A stretch of DNA of 64,000 nucleotides. Source: Collybia mongolica (taxonomy: Eukaryota; Basidiomycota; Agaricomycetes; Agaricales; Clitocybaceae). Below the pieces are notes generated by a model, which saw only the letters and a list, made by a program, of their open reading frames with translations, ran no database searches and was not told the origin of the DNA. This document shows positions 54,894 through 64,000 of the stretch, in pieces. The stretch spans positions 744,001-808,000 of the forward strand of contig JAAXNY010000013.1 in assembly GCA_013420905.1 (NCBI GenBank), given 5' to 3'. Position 1 is the stretch's first letter. Every line of letters begins with the position of its first letter. The position numbers and the translations under genes are program-made.

Positions 54894-56511
54894 ATGTGGA
54901 CATCGTTTGCTTCCCTGACGATCCTATCTTCTCTTCTGGCCCTTGTTATTGCCCAAGAACAAGCCCCGTTCAGCGATGCCACACCTATCCCCAAATACGT
55001 CGTTGCTCACTTCATGGTAGGGAACACCTTCCCATACACTATCCAGGACTGGTCGAAAGGTCAGCCGCTTCTCGCGATGAATAACGTTATCCTCACCTTT
55101 CTATTATTCTACCCCAAGATATTGCTTTGGCAGGAAAAAAGGGGATAGATGGGTTTGTGCTTAATGTTGGAAGCGACAATTGGCAGCGCGCCAGGGTAGC
55201 TGATGCGTTTGCGGCCGCCCAGCAAAACGGACAAGGTTTTAAGCTTTTCGTGTCTTTTGATATGAGTTCCATGCCGTGCTCCAGCCCTGGCGACGCCAAA
55301 CAATTACGAGATTATATCACCACCTACCAGTCTCACCCAAATCAGCTCAAATACAAAGGGGCGATCCTGGCCTCGACCTTCGCAGGTGAAAGTTGTTGGT
55401 TCGGGGCTGGAAGCCTCAACGATGGCTGGCACAACACTTTGAAGACTGGATTGCCGCCTGTTCATTTTGTTCCTTCATTCTTTGTGGACCCTGCGACGTT
55501 TAGTAAGTTGAACGTGATGGATGGGTCCTTTGGTGTGAGTAAATCCATTTATGCAATGGCTGACTACCTTGTGCTGACCTTTCGGGCCGTCCCAGTGGAA
55601 CTCAGGCTGGCCGCTTGGAAACTACCGAATCAACAACAGTTCCGATGTCGCGTATGTGAACAACCTGGGTGGACGAACGTATATGGCCGCCGTTTCGCCA
55701 TGGTTTTTTACCGTAAGTCCGGTTGTCTGAAATAAAAAAAACAAACTCAGTGACTGGTGTGCCTCAATAGCATTACGGGAAGGATACGTACAACAAGAAC
55801 TTTATTTACCGTGGCGACGACTGGTTGTTTGCTGAACGATGGGAGATGCTGGTCAAAAATCGCGCGAAAATCGGGATCGCTCAGATGATAACCTGGAACG
55901 ATTTCGGCGAATCCCACTATGTTGGACCTATTGCAGGAGCGCAACCAAAATCTGAGGCATGGACGACTGGTTTTGATCATCAGGGTATGGTACCTGATCC
56001 TTTTTGAACAACGTTATGCACCTTTAAAGCCGCCTTTTTCTCAAGGTTGGCTGGACCTCGTACAATACTACTCCACTGGTTTTAAAACCGGCTCGTATCC
56101 CGCAATTTCCCGCGATCGCGTTTTCATGTGGGCTAGATTGTATCCAGCACAAGCAAATGCACCGGACGGAGTAGGGAGGCCTAGCAACTGGAATTTCGTG
56201 AGTATACACAACACTCCTCGAAACTGTTGCCTAATCTTAAGCCTCGTTCCTAGACTGAGGATTATCTGTGGGCGGTCGTTCTCTTGACCTCGCCGGCTCA
56301 AGTTCGATTGACATGTGGCGTGTCCATGAGCACTACAATGCTACCTTCCGGCCTGAGTAAACTTGGCTTACTTTTGTCCACGGATTGCCCTGTCAAGGCT
56401 GAAATTTTCAGGGATGGAGTGGCTGTCTTACATTTCGCGCCTGCTGGATTTACGTTTCGCAAAAATCCTCCTAGTTATAACTTTAATGCGTTTGTAGCAG
56501 CGTCTCCGTAA
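54894..56511 (+). CDS. secreted GH71 alpha-1,3-glucanase (mutanase)
   Basis: Model join(54894..55059, 55119..55534, 55596..55712, 55771..55984, 56046..56197, 56254..56511), 440 residues. Signal peptide MWTSFASLTILSSLLALVIA. Glycoside hydrolase family 71 core: VVAHFMVGNTFPYTIQDW, KKGIDGFVLNVGSDNWQ, FKLFVSFDMSSMPC, YKGAILASTFAGESCWFG, WNSGWPLGNYRIN, MITWNDFGESHYVGPI. The family hydrolyses alpha-1,3-glucan, here of fungal cell walls; aspartates of FDMSS and WNDFGE are likely catalytic or substrate-binding. The C-terminal beta-type region (EDYLWAVVLLTSPAQVRLTC) is present. No carbohydrate-binding module. Probable role in wall remodelling or attack on other fungi. Confidence 0.92.
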
Positions 56512-56706
56512 TCTCCTATTCTTCGGGTGTTGTTGGTTATACCTAGACCTCGTTTGTAACCTGAATGTACTTTTTCTCAACTTTCTCTTGCCACATTTTG
56601 ATGGTAGAAGTTGTGACGAAGTCACGGTGCAATCGGGTCACATACCTTTCCATTCCTCACACACATTGACGCGTTCTGCGGCACGGGACGCGTTTTACGG
56701 GAGAGC

Positions 56707-59312
56707 ATGGCACCAAAATCACAATCAAGGGGATCACAAACGGGGGCCAAGTCTTCTCAACCAAAAGCAAAGCGAGTTAAACTCGAAGCAGCCTCGTCAA
56801 GTTCGAGACGCCTCAATCCCCTGACAGCTGTACGAACCGTCTCGTTTTCTTCTGTGTGAAATCGGAAAACTCAGTCAGCTGCGTACAGTTCAAAGCAACA
56901 GGTCAGAAAACGGAAGAGCAACCAGGCCCTTCTCAAAGTAGCTTCAAGGGAAAAGGCAAAGAGAAAGCCCAAGTACAGTCAGTTGATCTTGTGGACGAGC
57001 CGCCAGGTGCCTCATATGCTCGTTTACTTGCGAAACTTACATTCACATACTATAGGTGATAGACTGTGGGTAGATTTATATGAGCCTACAACTGAGGTAA
57101 TTTCCGATGTCCATGTTGTCTGTTGACCTCATTGCTTGACAAACCATTCTAGGCCGAATTAGCAGTGCATTCCAGGAAAGTAGAAGATGTTCGTCGATGG
57201 TTGAATGAGGCTTTTGATGGAGGACCTTCTGGTAAATTGACAAAGTACAGGGTAAGTCATCATGGCAGATTTAAATGGGTCTGGAATTGAGTTTTGCCCA
57301 ACAGAGAATACTCGCGTTGACAGGCCCTGCTGGCACGGCAAAAACCACCACAGTTCGAGTCTTGTCCCATGAGATGGGGTTTGAAATAATGGAATGGCGA
57401 AATGCGATGGGCGAAAGCTCACCCAGTGCATTCAGTAAGCAGTTACCATAGGCGAGAGCCTTTTTCTGACTGTATTCTCTCAGATGACGTATATTCGGAG
57501 GTGGATGACACCCCATCATCCAGGGGGTATGAGTACGACGGGGAGGCCCCTTTTACTAAATTTGAGTCGTTTATCAATCGCGCATCAAGCTGTCACAATA
57601 TCTTTTTGGGTGGAAGGAGCCTGACAACCCCCCCACTAAGTCAGTCGCAGTCAAATTCATCACCCCCGGCATCGAATCCTACATCAAAACGACGGATAAT
57701 CTTGCTTGAAGACCTCCCAAATATCCTCCATTCCGACACCCAAACTAGATTCCATGCAATCCTCCAGTCCCTTGTTCAATCCCCACCGTCCACTCCACCT
57801 ATTCCAGTCATCGTTATATTGAGTGACGCAGGGGTTAGAGGAGAAGCCAGTGACGAAAGGATGGCTAATGGAGGAGGATGGGGAAGAGACAAGGATGGGG
57901 TACTGGACATACGGACCGTACTATCCCGCGACCTGTTAGGTGGACCCTACGTGACTGTAATTAGGTATGTTTATCACTTTAGATAGGGTGACGTCTAATT
58001 CATCCCTTCGACTAGTTTCAACCCAATTGCTCCCACTCTTCTGACTAAAGCCTTGCAAGCCCTACTTCTTCGGCATTTCTCATTATCGAACCAAAGCCCT
58101 CCATCGCGTGGCGCTCTCGACATAATTGTGGAATCCTCTAATGGGGACATTAGAAGCGCCGTCATGGCGCTCCAGTTTGCGTGCATTGTTGAAATGGGTA
58201 GTAAAGGCAGGAAGAAAAGTGGAGCGAAAGGGTCGGCAGTGGTTTTAGAATCAGTGACGAGGCGAGAACAGAGTCTGTTTCTTTTCCATCTGTTAGGGAA
58301 GGTACTGTACAACAAACGTTAGTCATCTTTGTCACTTCACTCTTCGAGTTGATTTCGACATTTTACAGGGAAGGGCGATCTTCCCAGCCCTTCTGCCAGC
58401 GCCAAAGACATCCAAAGAGAAAAGACAATTGATGCCCAACTCAAGGATCCACCCAAACTCCCCTATCATTTACATGAACATGACCGAATGCCTTCCAGAA
58501 TCAACGTGGATGTAGGTTTTTGTTTCTCATAGTGGATAGTTGAGGACCTGATAATCTGATAGGTCCTCTACGCGGACTCGCCAATTGATTCTTCCCTATT
58601 CTCATTGTACATCCAACAAAATTACACTCAATTTTGCGACACTATTGACGAGTGCGATGGCGTCGCGGATTGGTTAAGTTGGGTTGATTCCAGCGGCGGT
58701 GAAGCGGTAGGACCCTAATTGGCTCGCGAAGATTGACATTGGACTCACCTCACCCCCTTACCAGTGGTATCAAGCCAACCCTCACCGGTTCCACCTTTTA
58801 ACCCTGGGCACCTTGCACTCCCTGCCAACACCCGTAACCCGACGTTCACAGAAGATTTTTAAACCAGCGTTCTTCGACAGTTTGCAGAAGGAGAAAAATG
58901 CTTTGGATGCAGTGAGGGATGCCCGAGGGTGGGCGCTTGGGGAAGGGACTAATCAGGTAACTGAGCCATATTCGCGAAACTTGATCTGACCTTATTAATT
59001 TAATCTGACTAGGCGAAATCTGCTCGGGCGGCTGGAGGTTGGAGCCTAGCCGAAGTTGCCATAGAACTAGGGGGTATCCTGAAGGCAAAAGACGCCGCGG
59101 GGAAATATGCGCCCCAACCTCCGACATCGCATCGTCTATTTTCAAATCTTCCATTTACTTTTGGAAAACCATTTGGGGATATACAGCAGCTCAACGAGGG
59201 TGACTTCGATCAAAGCAGCGAACAGGAGACCGATGCCCATGAAGTCGGCTCATCAATTCGAGAAACTGAGAGTGGTGGGTGGTTGGACAGCGACGACATT
59301 GAAGAATTTTGA
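56707..59312 (+). CDS. RAD17: DNA damage checkpoint clamp loader Rad17/Rad24
   Basis: Eleven exons: join(56707..56829, 56889..57021, 57056..57096, 57153..57251, 57305..57434, 57484..57964, 58016..58317, 58369..58511, 58563..58706, 58765..58956, 59013..59312), 695 residues. Replaces Rfc1 in the RFC-like complex that loads the 9-1-1 clamp at damaged DNA. Matches: LWVDLYEPTTEAELAVHSRK, VEDVRRWL, Walker A LTGPAGTAKTTTVRVL, EWRNAMGESS, Walker B-like RIILLEDLPN, then SFNPIAPTLLTKAL and the small helical lid (ESSNGDIRSAVMALQFA). N-terminal about 90 residues are basic and Ser-rich. The acidic end WLDSDDIEEF resembles the RAD17 terminus proposed to contact 9-1-1. The first intron is the least certain junction. 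Confidence 0.9.
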
Positions 59313-59802
59313 TGTCGACGTCAGTATTTGTTTATTTAAACTTTCGCTTGCCTGAGATCTCTTCGACTTATAAGAGCATATAAGGGACGTATGTAGTTAG
59401 TAACCTACCAACACCCCACATTCCACCCTAGTTTGGAAGTCTTTGACGCATTTCAATGAGGACTCACTGGGGCCACCGTATTCGCACCCGGGTGCCTTGC
59501 ATGTATATACACACATATCCGTGCCCTCTGGTCACACTGAAGCGAACCAGGGTCTGATGTATTTCAGTAAGGATGCTCGGACCGGCTCCACAGGCGGTCT
59601 TTGCCTTCGAAAACTTGTGATTCAAATTCAGCCACATCGAAATGCAGGGACGTTGACAGAAAATACGACCCTTGGTCAGAGGTGCCTGGCTCTCGGGCTA
59701 TATGTAATCCCAAATGTTAGTGCTTTTCAACGGTTTTCAACTATCGACCGCTTATGTGCCTCTCTCCTTCACAGCTCCCATAACGCCTCTGGTGGCCTGA
59801 TC
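59313..59802. other. intergenic between RAD17 and the DUF6533-like gene
   Basis: About 490 nt. An open frame from 59443 is in phase with the next gene's start at 59803 and could extend it N-terminally, but family members usually start close to the first helix. Confidence 0.4.
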
Positions 59803-61089
59803 ATGCCACCTGAACTTGGGCCTTGGGAGAGCGTGGAAGTCAGAACTGCTTTGGCATGTAAGTGGTCTCATAAGCCCCAGCAGTAACCGAAGCCTAACGA
59901 CATTCATTATGATATCAGGGGGTGCACTTATTTGGCTGGCATGGGAGTGGGTGGTGACATTCCCGAACGAGTATAAATACATTTTAAAGTGCGCAAAGAG
60001 TGCCATTCCCTGGCCTCATCAAATAAAACTAACCTTTCTCTTTAGAGGAGGGCACTCGCAGGCAAAATTATTGTACTTGTCCACAAGGTATATTGCCCTT
60101 GGTGCACAAATGTAAGTTCTTCAAAAAAAGGTTGTTATCAGACTATCTAACGTCAGCAAAGCTTCAATCAGGTTTTGGTAGCAACGTTTCTCCGTAAAAC
60201 ATCCTTGAGCCTGAGCCTCTGTCGAGCATGGTTCGTATTCCAATCGATCACAGTACAGGTCCTGTATTCCTCGATCCAGATTGTGTTGATGTATCGAGGT
60301 CCGTCCTTAGATTCTACAACTTTGTCAAAACTCATCCGCCCACCCACTCAGTGTATGCGCTTTATGATCGAACACTCCAGATGAAAGCCTTTCTGATTCT
60401 GGTTTTCATCACGGAAAGCGCATCTATGTTATCCCTCGGAGCCTATGTGACGATGTCAATCAACTTCAGCCCAGTATGCCTTGTGTACAAAACCCCTCTA
60501 CTGGTGCTTCCCATGAGGTATGCACAGTTAACTCGGACCGCATCCTTCTGAAGACATTAAATCGGTATTCTTAGTGGGGTTGTGGTTGCGACACAATGTC
60601 TTGTATGGTTCATGACCTTGCGGAAGCGTACTGCGTTCGGGTACAGGAACCACCCTCTAATGAAAACCCTCACTCGTGACGGTGGGATCGTTTGGGCCGT
60701 GATGTGTTGTGAGTGATTCAGTTTAGTGGATTCCTCCTGGAAGTGTAACTGACAGTCACGGGCAGTATTTTTCACCATTGTGGCGCCCTATGCGTACTAT
60801 GTCAGGGCACCAACTCATAGTACATTCACGTACGTCGTTCTCAAGTCACCCAAACTTTGTTCAGTAACGCCTTTTCAGATTTCTTATCACCCTACTTTCT
60901 ATTATCGTAAGCATTCTGTCGCGTCCGTGATATCAGCGTCTCAATCTTGATCATCCACAGGGGTGTAGATTGATTCTGAGCATGCACCGCGTCCCTGTAC
61001 AGAGCAAAGGGGACACTTCAGATGTCGAACTCTCAACCCAATTTACATTGAGCTCCGTGGACACAGAAGTATCAGATTCCTACCTCTAA
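59803..61089 (+). CDS. DUF6533-like multi-pass membrane protein
   Basis: Nine exons: join(59803..59857, 59919..59988, 60046..60111, 60162..60298, 60352..60517, 60575..60708, 60766..60829, 60879..60906, 60961..61089), 282 residues. N-terminal DUF6533 signature: WGALIWLAWEWVVTFPNEYK, KLLYLSTRYIALGAQ. About seven hydrophobic segments: CRAWFVFQSITVQVLYSS, FLILVFITESASMLSLGAYV, GVVVATQCLVWFM, IVWAVMCLFFTIVAPYAYYV, FLITLLSIIGCRLILSM. A hydrophilic C-ter tail follows. These proteins are greatly expanded in mushroom-forming fungi and have an unknown, possibly receptor-like, role. The exon 4 acceptor at 60161 is required; others give stops. Confidence 0.8.
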
Positions 61090-61509
61090 ATTATACTTAA
61101 AGCGGTAGCGTCTCAACGACTCATCGCAACAAATATCTTAATCACAGACTTACAAAAGGCAACAGCCCACTTTTGCAACAGTGTATACATTCAAACTACC
61201 ACATACCTTTTCTGTATCATACCCACATAGCTTGTCCCGCTGAGATTTCCGTAAACTAAATAACATAAAATGATTTTAGTGTTATCGCCTGTATTAAATT
61301 GTTGTACAAAGATATGATCGTCAGTGCCGTGGTGGTGTAAGATTACAGAGGTGGGTACACGAATTAAGTATTACAGTATAAAGGGAATACACACAACAAT
61401 GGATAGTCGCAGCAAATTTAACAGTACAAGTAGATAGATGGGTCATTAGATTAATCATAAAACGGGTTAGTCATGACGAAAAGAACGATTGATTAGAATG
61501 AGGGGATCT
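61090..61509. other. 3' intergenic between convergent genes
   Basis: 420 nt, AT-rich, nothing recognised. Confidence 0.5.
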
Positions 61510-63135
61510 CTAGGAGGGTGGTGGGGGTAACTCCTTGAACTGAAGCTCCGGGATGCACTCTTCGAAGAGGTCTTTCAGGTCAGCCAGCCACATGCAAGTG
61601 CATCGACCCTGGGGAACGCTGAGGGCCATCAGTCCCCATTGCGCGTAGTTCGCCTTCCTGGCGAGAACCTCTGCCTTGAAGGAGTCCTAAATAACAAGCA
61701 TAAATATCGAAAAGGAGGCACCACAAGATCAGAGACATACCAACTCTGCCCACCCCGACCGAGCAGGGTAATTGGCATTGACGTGAGCGGCAGTAGCTAT
61801 CACCTCTGTGAAAAACAGCTCCAAGTGCGTGAGTTGGGGGAGCCTCGATGACAAGAGGTCCAGGAATGGAGGACTGAGATGGCGGATACGGAGGCGGAGT
61901 TGCTTAAGGCGGCAAGTTTCAGAGACGGAGTCGGTAATGGCGTCGAGGATTGTTTGAACTTCTTGGTATGTGAGGCATCTGTCTGCGAGGGTTAGGCTCG
62001 TGAGTTTGCGTGCGTGTTTGCGGAGGAAGTCAGTGATGGGGGTCAGGTCCGCTCGCAGGGGCCTTAGCGCGAGGTGTATTTCGCGCAGCTGGGGACCAGG
62101 GGTTTCGAGGGAGGCGAGGATGTTGGGTATCCAGTACTTTGATGAGGGGGTCAGAGGTGTATCTGGGGCTCCACAGCGACTGACGGTGAGTTGCAGGTGG
62201 CGGAGTGTCTTCTGGTGCTTTGTAAGGAACCCTGACAGTACCAACGGTGAGGATAGGTGGGCTCCATCGAAAGGAATGGAGAACCGGAACGTGTCTAGCC
62301 GGGGAAAGAAGCCAAGGTTGTTAAAGAAACGGGTAAAGTCGAGGAATTGGGAGGGTAAAGCAGACGAGATGGATAACGATTTGAGTGTGGGGTAGAGATT
62401 ATTAACAAATACCGTGAAGGAGTCAAATGTCCCGTCAACCTCTTTCCTCGATATGCCTAACGTGCACACGGTAACTTCCAGTTGTTGTAGCCGCGGAAGT
62501 GCGATCGACGCCAGAGAATGTAGCGTTTCAGGCGGCACCTTGAGTGAAAGTACAACCAACCTATCCTGCATCCGGGTGAGGACCGGGGAGAGAAATGCAC
62601 GGAAAAATTCGGGGTGGTAATCACGATCATGATCCCATCCCAGTTTGTATTCCGTAATATTTCTCAAACCAAAAACAGCATCGGTGATACGGGTTATGTC
62701 CTTGTTCACGCGCTTTGTGATAAGTTCATTCATTTCTCGTGTTGTACAATCAGGATCGAACAAGCCCATCGCCATCCTCCACAAATTCACACCCTGGTTG
62801 CGGCAAGACTTCACGCGTGGTTTGACGAGCCACGGGGTGATCTCCACGCGCCGAACGACGTCGCATCTCCCGAATTTCGGATCACTGGTAGAAAATCATC
62901 AGTGAAGATATTTAGGTAACTCAAGGCAGTCCACGGTTGCTTACCCAAGGTTGCGGCACAACCATTTAGTATATCGGTCGAATTTAAAGAACGTGATGAC
63001 TTCATAACGGGCCCTTGTGGCGATGTCGTAGAAGGGGCGGTTCACTTCGGACAGGGTTGTCAGGATAGCGCGTGGAAGGAAATGAGAGACGTTCTCCCAG
63101 ATGTCGAAGGGAACGCGATTAATTACACTCTCCAT
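61510..63135 (-). CDS. F-box-like protein with leucine-rich-repeat-like body
   Basis: Model complement(join(61510..61686, 61741..62884, 62945..63135)), 503 residues. Residues 1-45 resemble an F-box: ESVINRVPFDIWENVSHFLP, RAILTTLSEVNRPFYDIA, which would bind Skp1 in an SCF ubiquitin ligase. The body has irregular leucine-rich segments (PRLQQLEVTVCTL, PTLKSLSISSALP, KTLRHLQLTVSRCG, RKLTSLTLADRCL, RLKQLRLRIRHLSPPFLDLL, PQLTHLELFF), as in agaricomycete F-box proteins. The last exon ends with a short Pro tail (ELPPPPS). Substrate unknown. An in-frame ATG 22 codons upstream (63201) gives a longer N-terminus; the one before the F-box fits the family better. Confidence 0.75.
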
Positions 63136-64000
63136 TGTGGTGATGAGGTTGAGCAAAAATGACTCAACTGTACAATTCACGCCGAAAAGCCTGGCAAGCA
63201 TTTATACTGATCAAAAAGAGTCAAATAAGGGAGGCTGTGCATAATGCTGCGCATTATCGCGCCTCATGTATGTCACATGTGTGCATGGATGTCAAGGCAC
63301 TGATAGAAGCACTTGAACTCTATTTTTGAGCTGATTTACTGACCTCGGGGAGGAGCGCCAGGGGGTGGTGGGGGCTGTGAGTGGTTATTTCCAGTGTCAG
63401 GAAGTTGAAGAAAGATTGAGAGCATCGACCCTGATGGCCATGGTCAGAAGCTCGGCTCAACAGCGCCGTCCTTAGCTTTGAGTCTCCGCTATAGTGCCAT
63501 TAGTTCCTGACAAGGCATGATTCATTACTTTGCTGGCCGCTGTAGATCCTCAATAATGCATATTACGAAGTTGAATGATAGGATATACAGTCTAAACTAG
63601 TCTTGGAACGCCATTCCCAACGGCTGCAACGTATCACATCTGCGCCCCCATGGCATCAAAAAATTGATGATCCTTCTCAAACGTTTTCTACTTTCGCATC
63701 TTAGGCAGCGCCTCCATGACGCATATCGTTCGTGTCCTACAACAGCGGAGATACCATCGTGTGGCGCCGTGACGCTCGGATTTGAACGGGCAAGCCTCGA
63801 GATAGAATCTGCGAATCCAGACGTGACGATCCCGGCCGTATTTGTGCGTCCAGTAAAAGTTCTTTGTTCATCATATGATAACCCAGCGTGTCAATCAACC
63901 CACTCGCGATCATGAGAAGGCTCTATCTTAGGTGAGAACGGGCAATCGACTGTACCGGCCATATGGGTCTCGCACACAGGAATACGGTGATCGGTCTTCC
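63136..64000. other. right-edge intergenic
   Basis: About 865 nt with only short frames (83 codons at 63664). No gene, element or RNA supported. Confidence 0.4.

Noticed and set aside
63760..63860. Possible minus-strand tRNA (GTTCAAATCCG near GTCACGG)
   Set aside because: The T-arm stem does not pair, no matching acceptor stem or D-arm box A could be found.

Overview
The window is nuclear DNA of a basidiomycete fungus, most likely an Agaricomycete. Genes are dense and cut by many 45-75 nt GT-AG introns. The families present are typical of mushroom-forming fungi: MYND-finger expansions, a DUF6533-type membrane protein, GH71 alpha-1,3-glucanase, F-box/LRR-like proteins, a CACTA-type transposon and a Ty3 chromovirus. 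I cannot name the species. Exon models were spliced by eye; the spliced lengths of the multi-exon genes divide by three, which supports them.

1-5.4 kb: the replication gene PSF1 (GINS complex) sits between three copies of a small MYND-finger gene (one cut by the window edge, one broken, one intact), followed by an unrecognised 515-residue gene.

6.1-22.3 kb: the most striking region, a head-to-tail array of four nitric oxide synthase (NOS) genes, all on the minus strand. All share the five-exon oxygenase region (exon lengths 422, 101, 77, 317 or 323, 157 nt). Only the most upstream copy (18667-22250) carries the flavodoxin/FAD/NADPH reductase. In the other three the reductase is replaced by a disordered linker with W-x-x-L motifs plus a different C-terminal helical domain, complete in copy 3, altered in copy 1 and truncated in copy 2. 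Copy 1 has lost both zinc-site cysteines, and copies 1 and 2 have lost the pterin-stacking tryptophan. This suggests one complete enzyme with diverged oxygenase-only paralogues that may dimerise with it, regulate it, or be decaying.

24.8-28 kb: ULA1 (NEDD8 E1 regulatory subunit) and a repetitive Asn/Ser/Asp/Gly/Tyr-rich protein.

30.7-48.8 kb: an approximately 18-kb CACTA/Plavaka-like DNA transposon with CACTGTG inverted ends and subterminal repeats. It carries a Tnp2-type transposase (minus) and two apparent cargo genes (plus): an Spt5-like KOW protein and a 232-residue protein. An 800-bp hAT element (8-bp target duplication) and a 6.9-kb Ty3 chromovirus (463-bp LTRs, 5-bp duplication) are nested in it, the latter inside a transposase exon. 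The retroelement shows a likely self-primer, a -1 frameshift site at the gag stop and an extra zinc-knuckle ORF after integrase. Transposase and pol are broken only by TGA codons where arginine is expected. A near-perfect 110-bp-arm hairpin lies between the divergent transposase and Spt5-like genes.

49-64 kb: ordinary genes: BNA1 (3-hydroxyanthranilate dioxygenase, with a GC-AG intron), an unrecognised Ser/Pro-rich protein, UBA2 (SUMO E1), a secreted GH71 glucanase, RAD17 (checkpoint clamp loader), a seven-helix DUF6533-like protein and an F-box-like protein.
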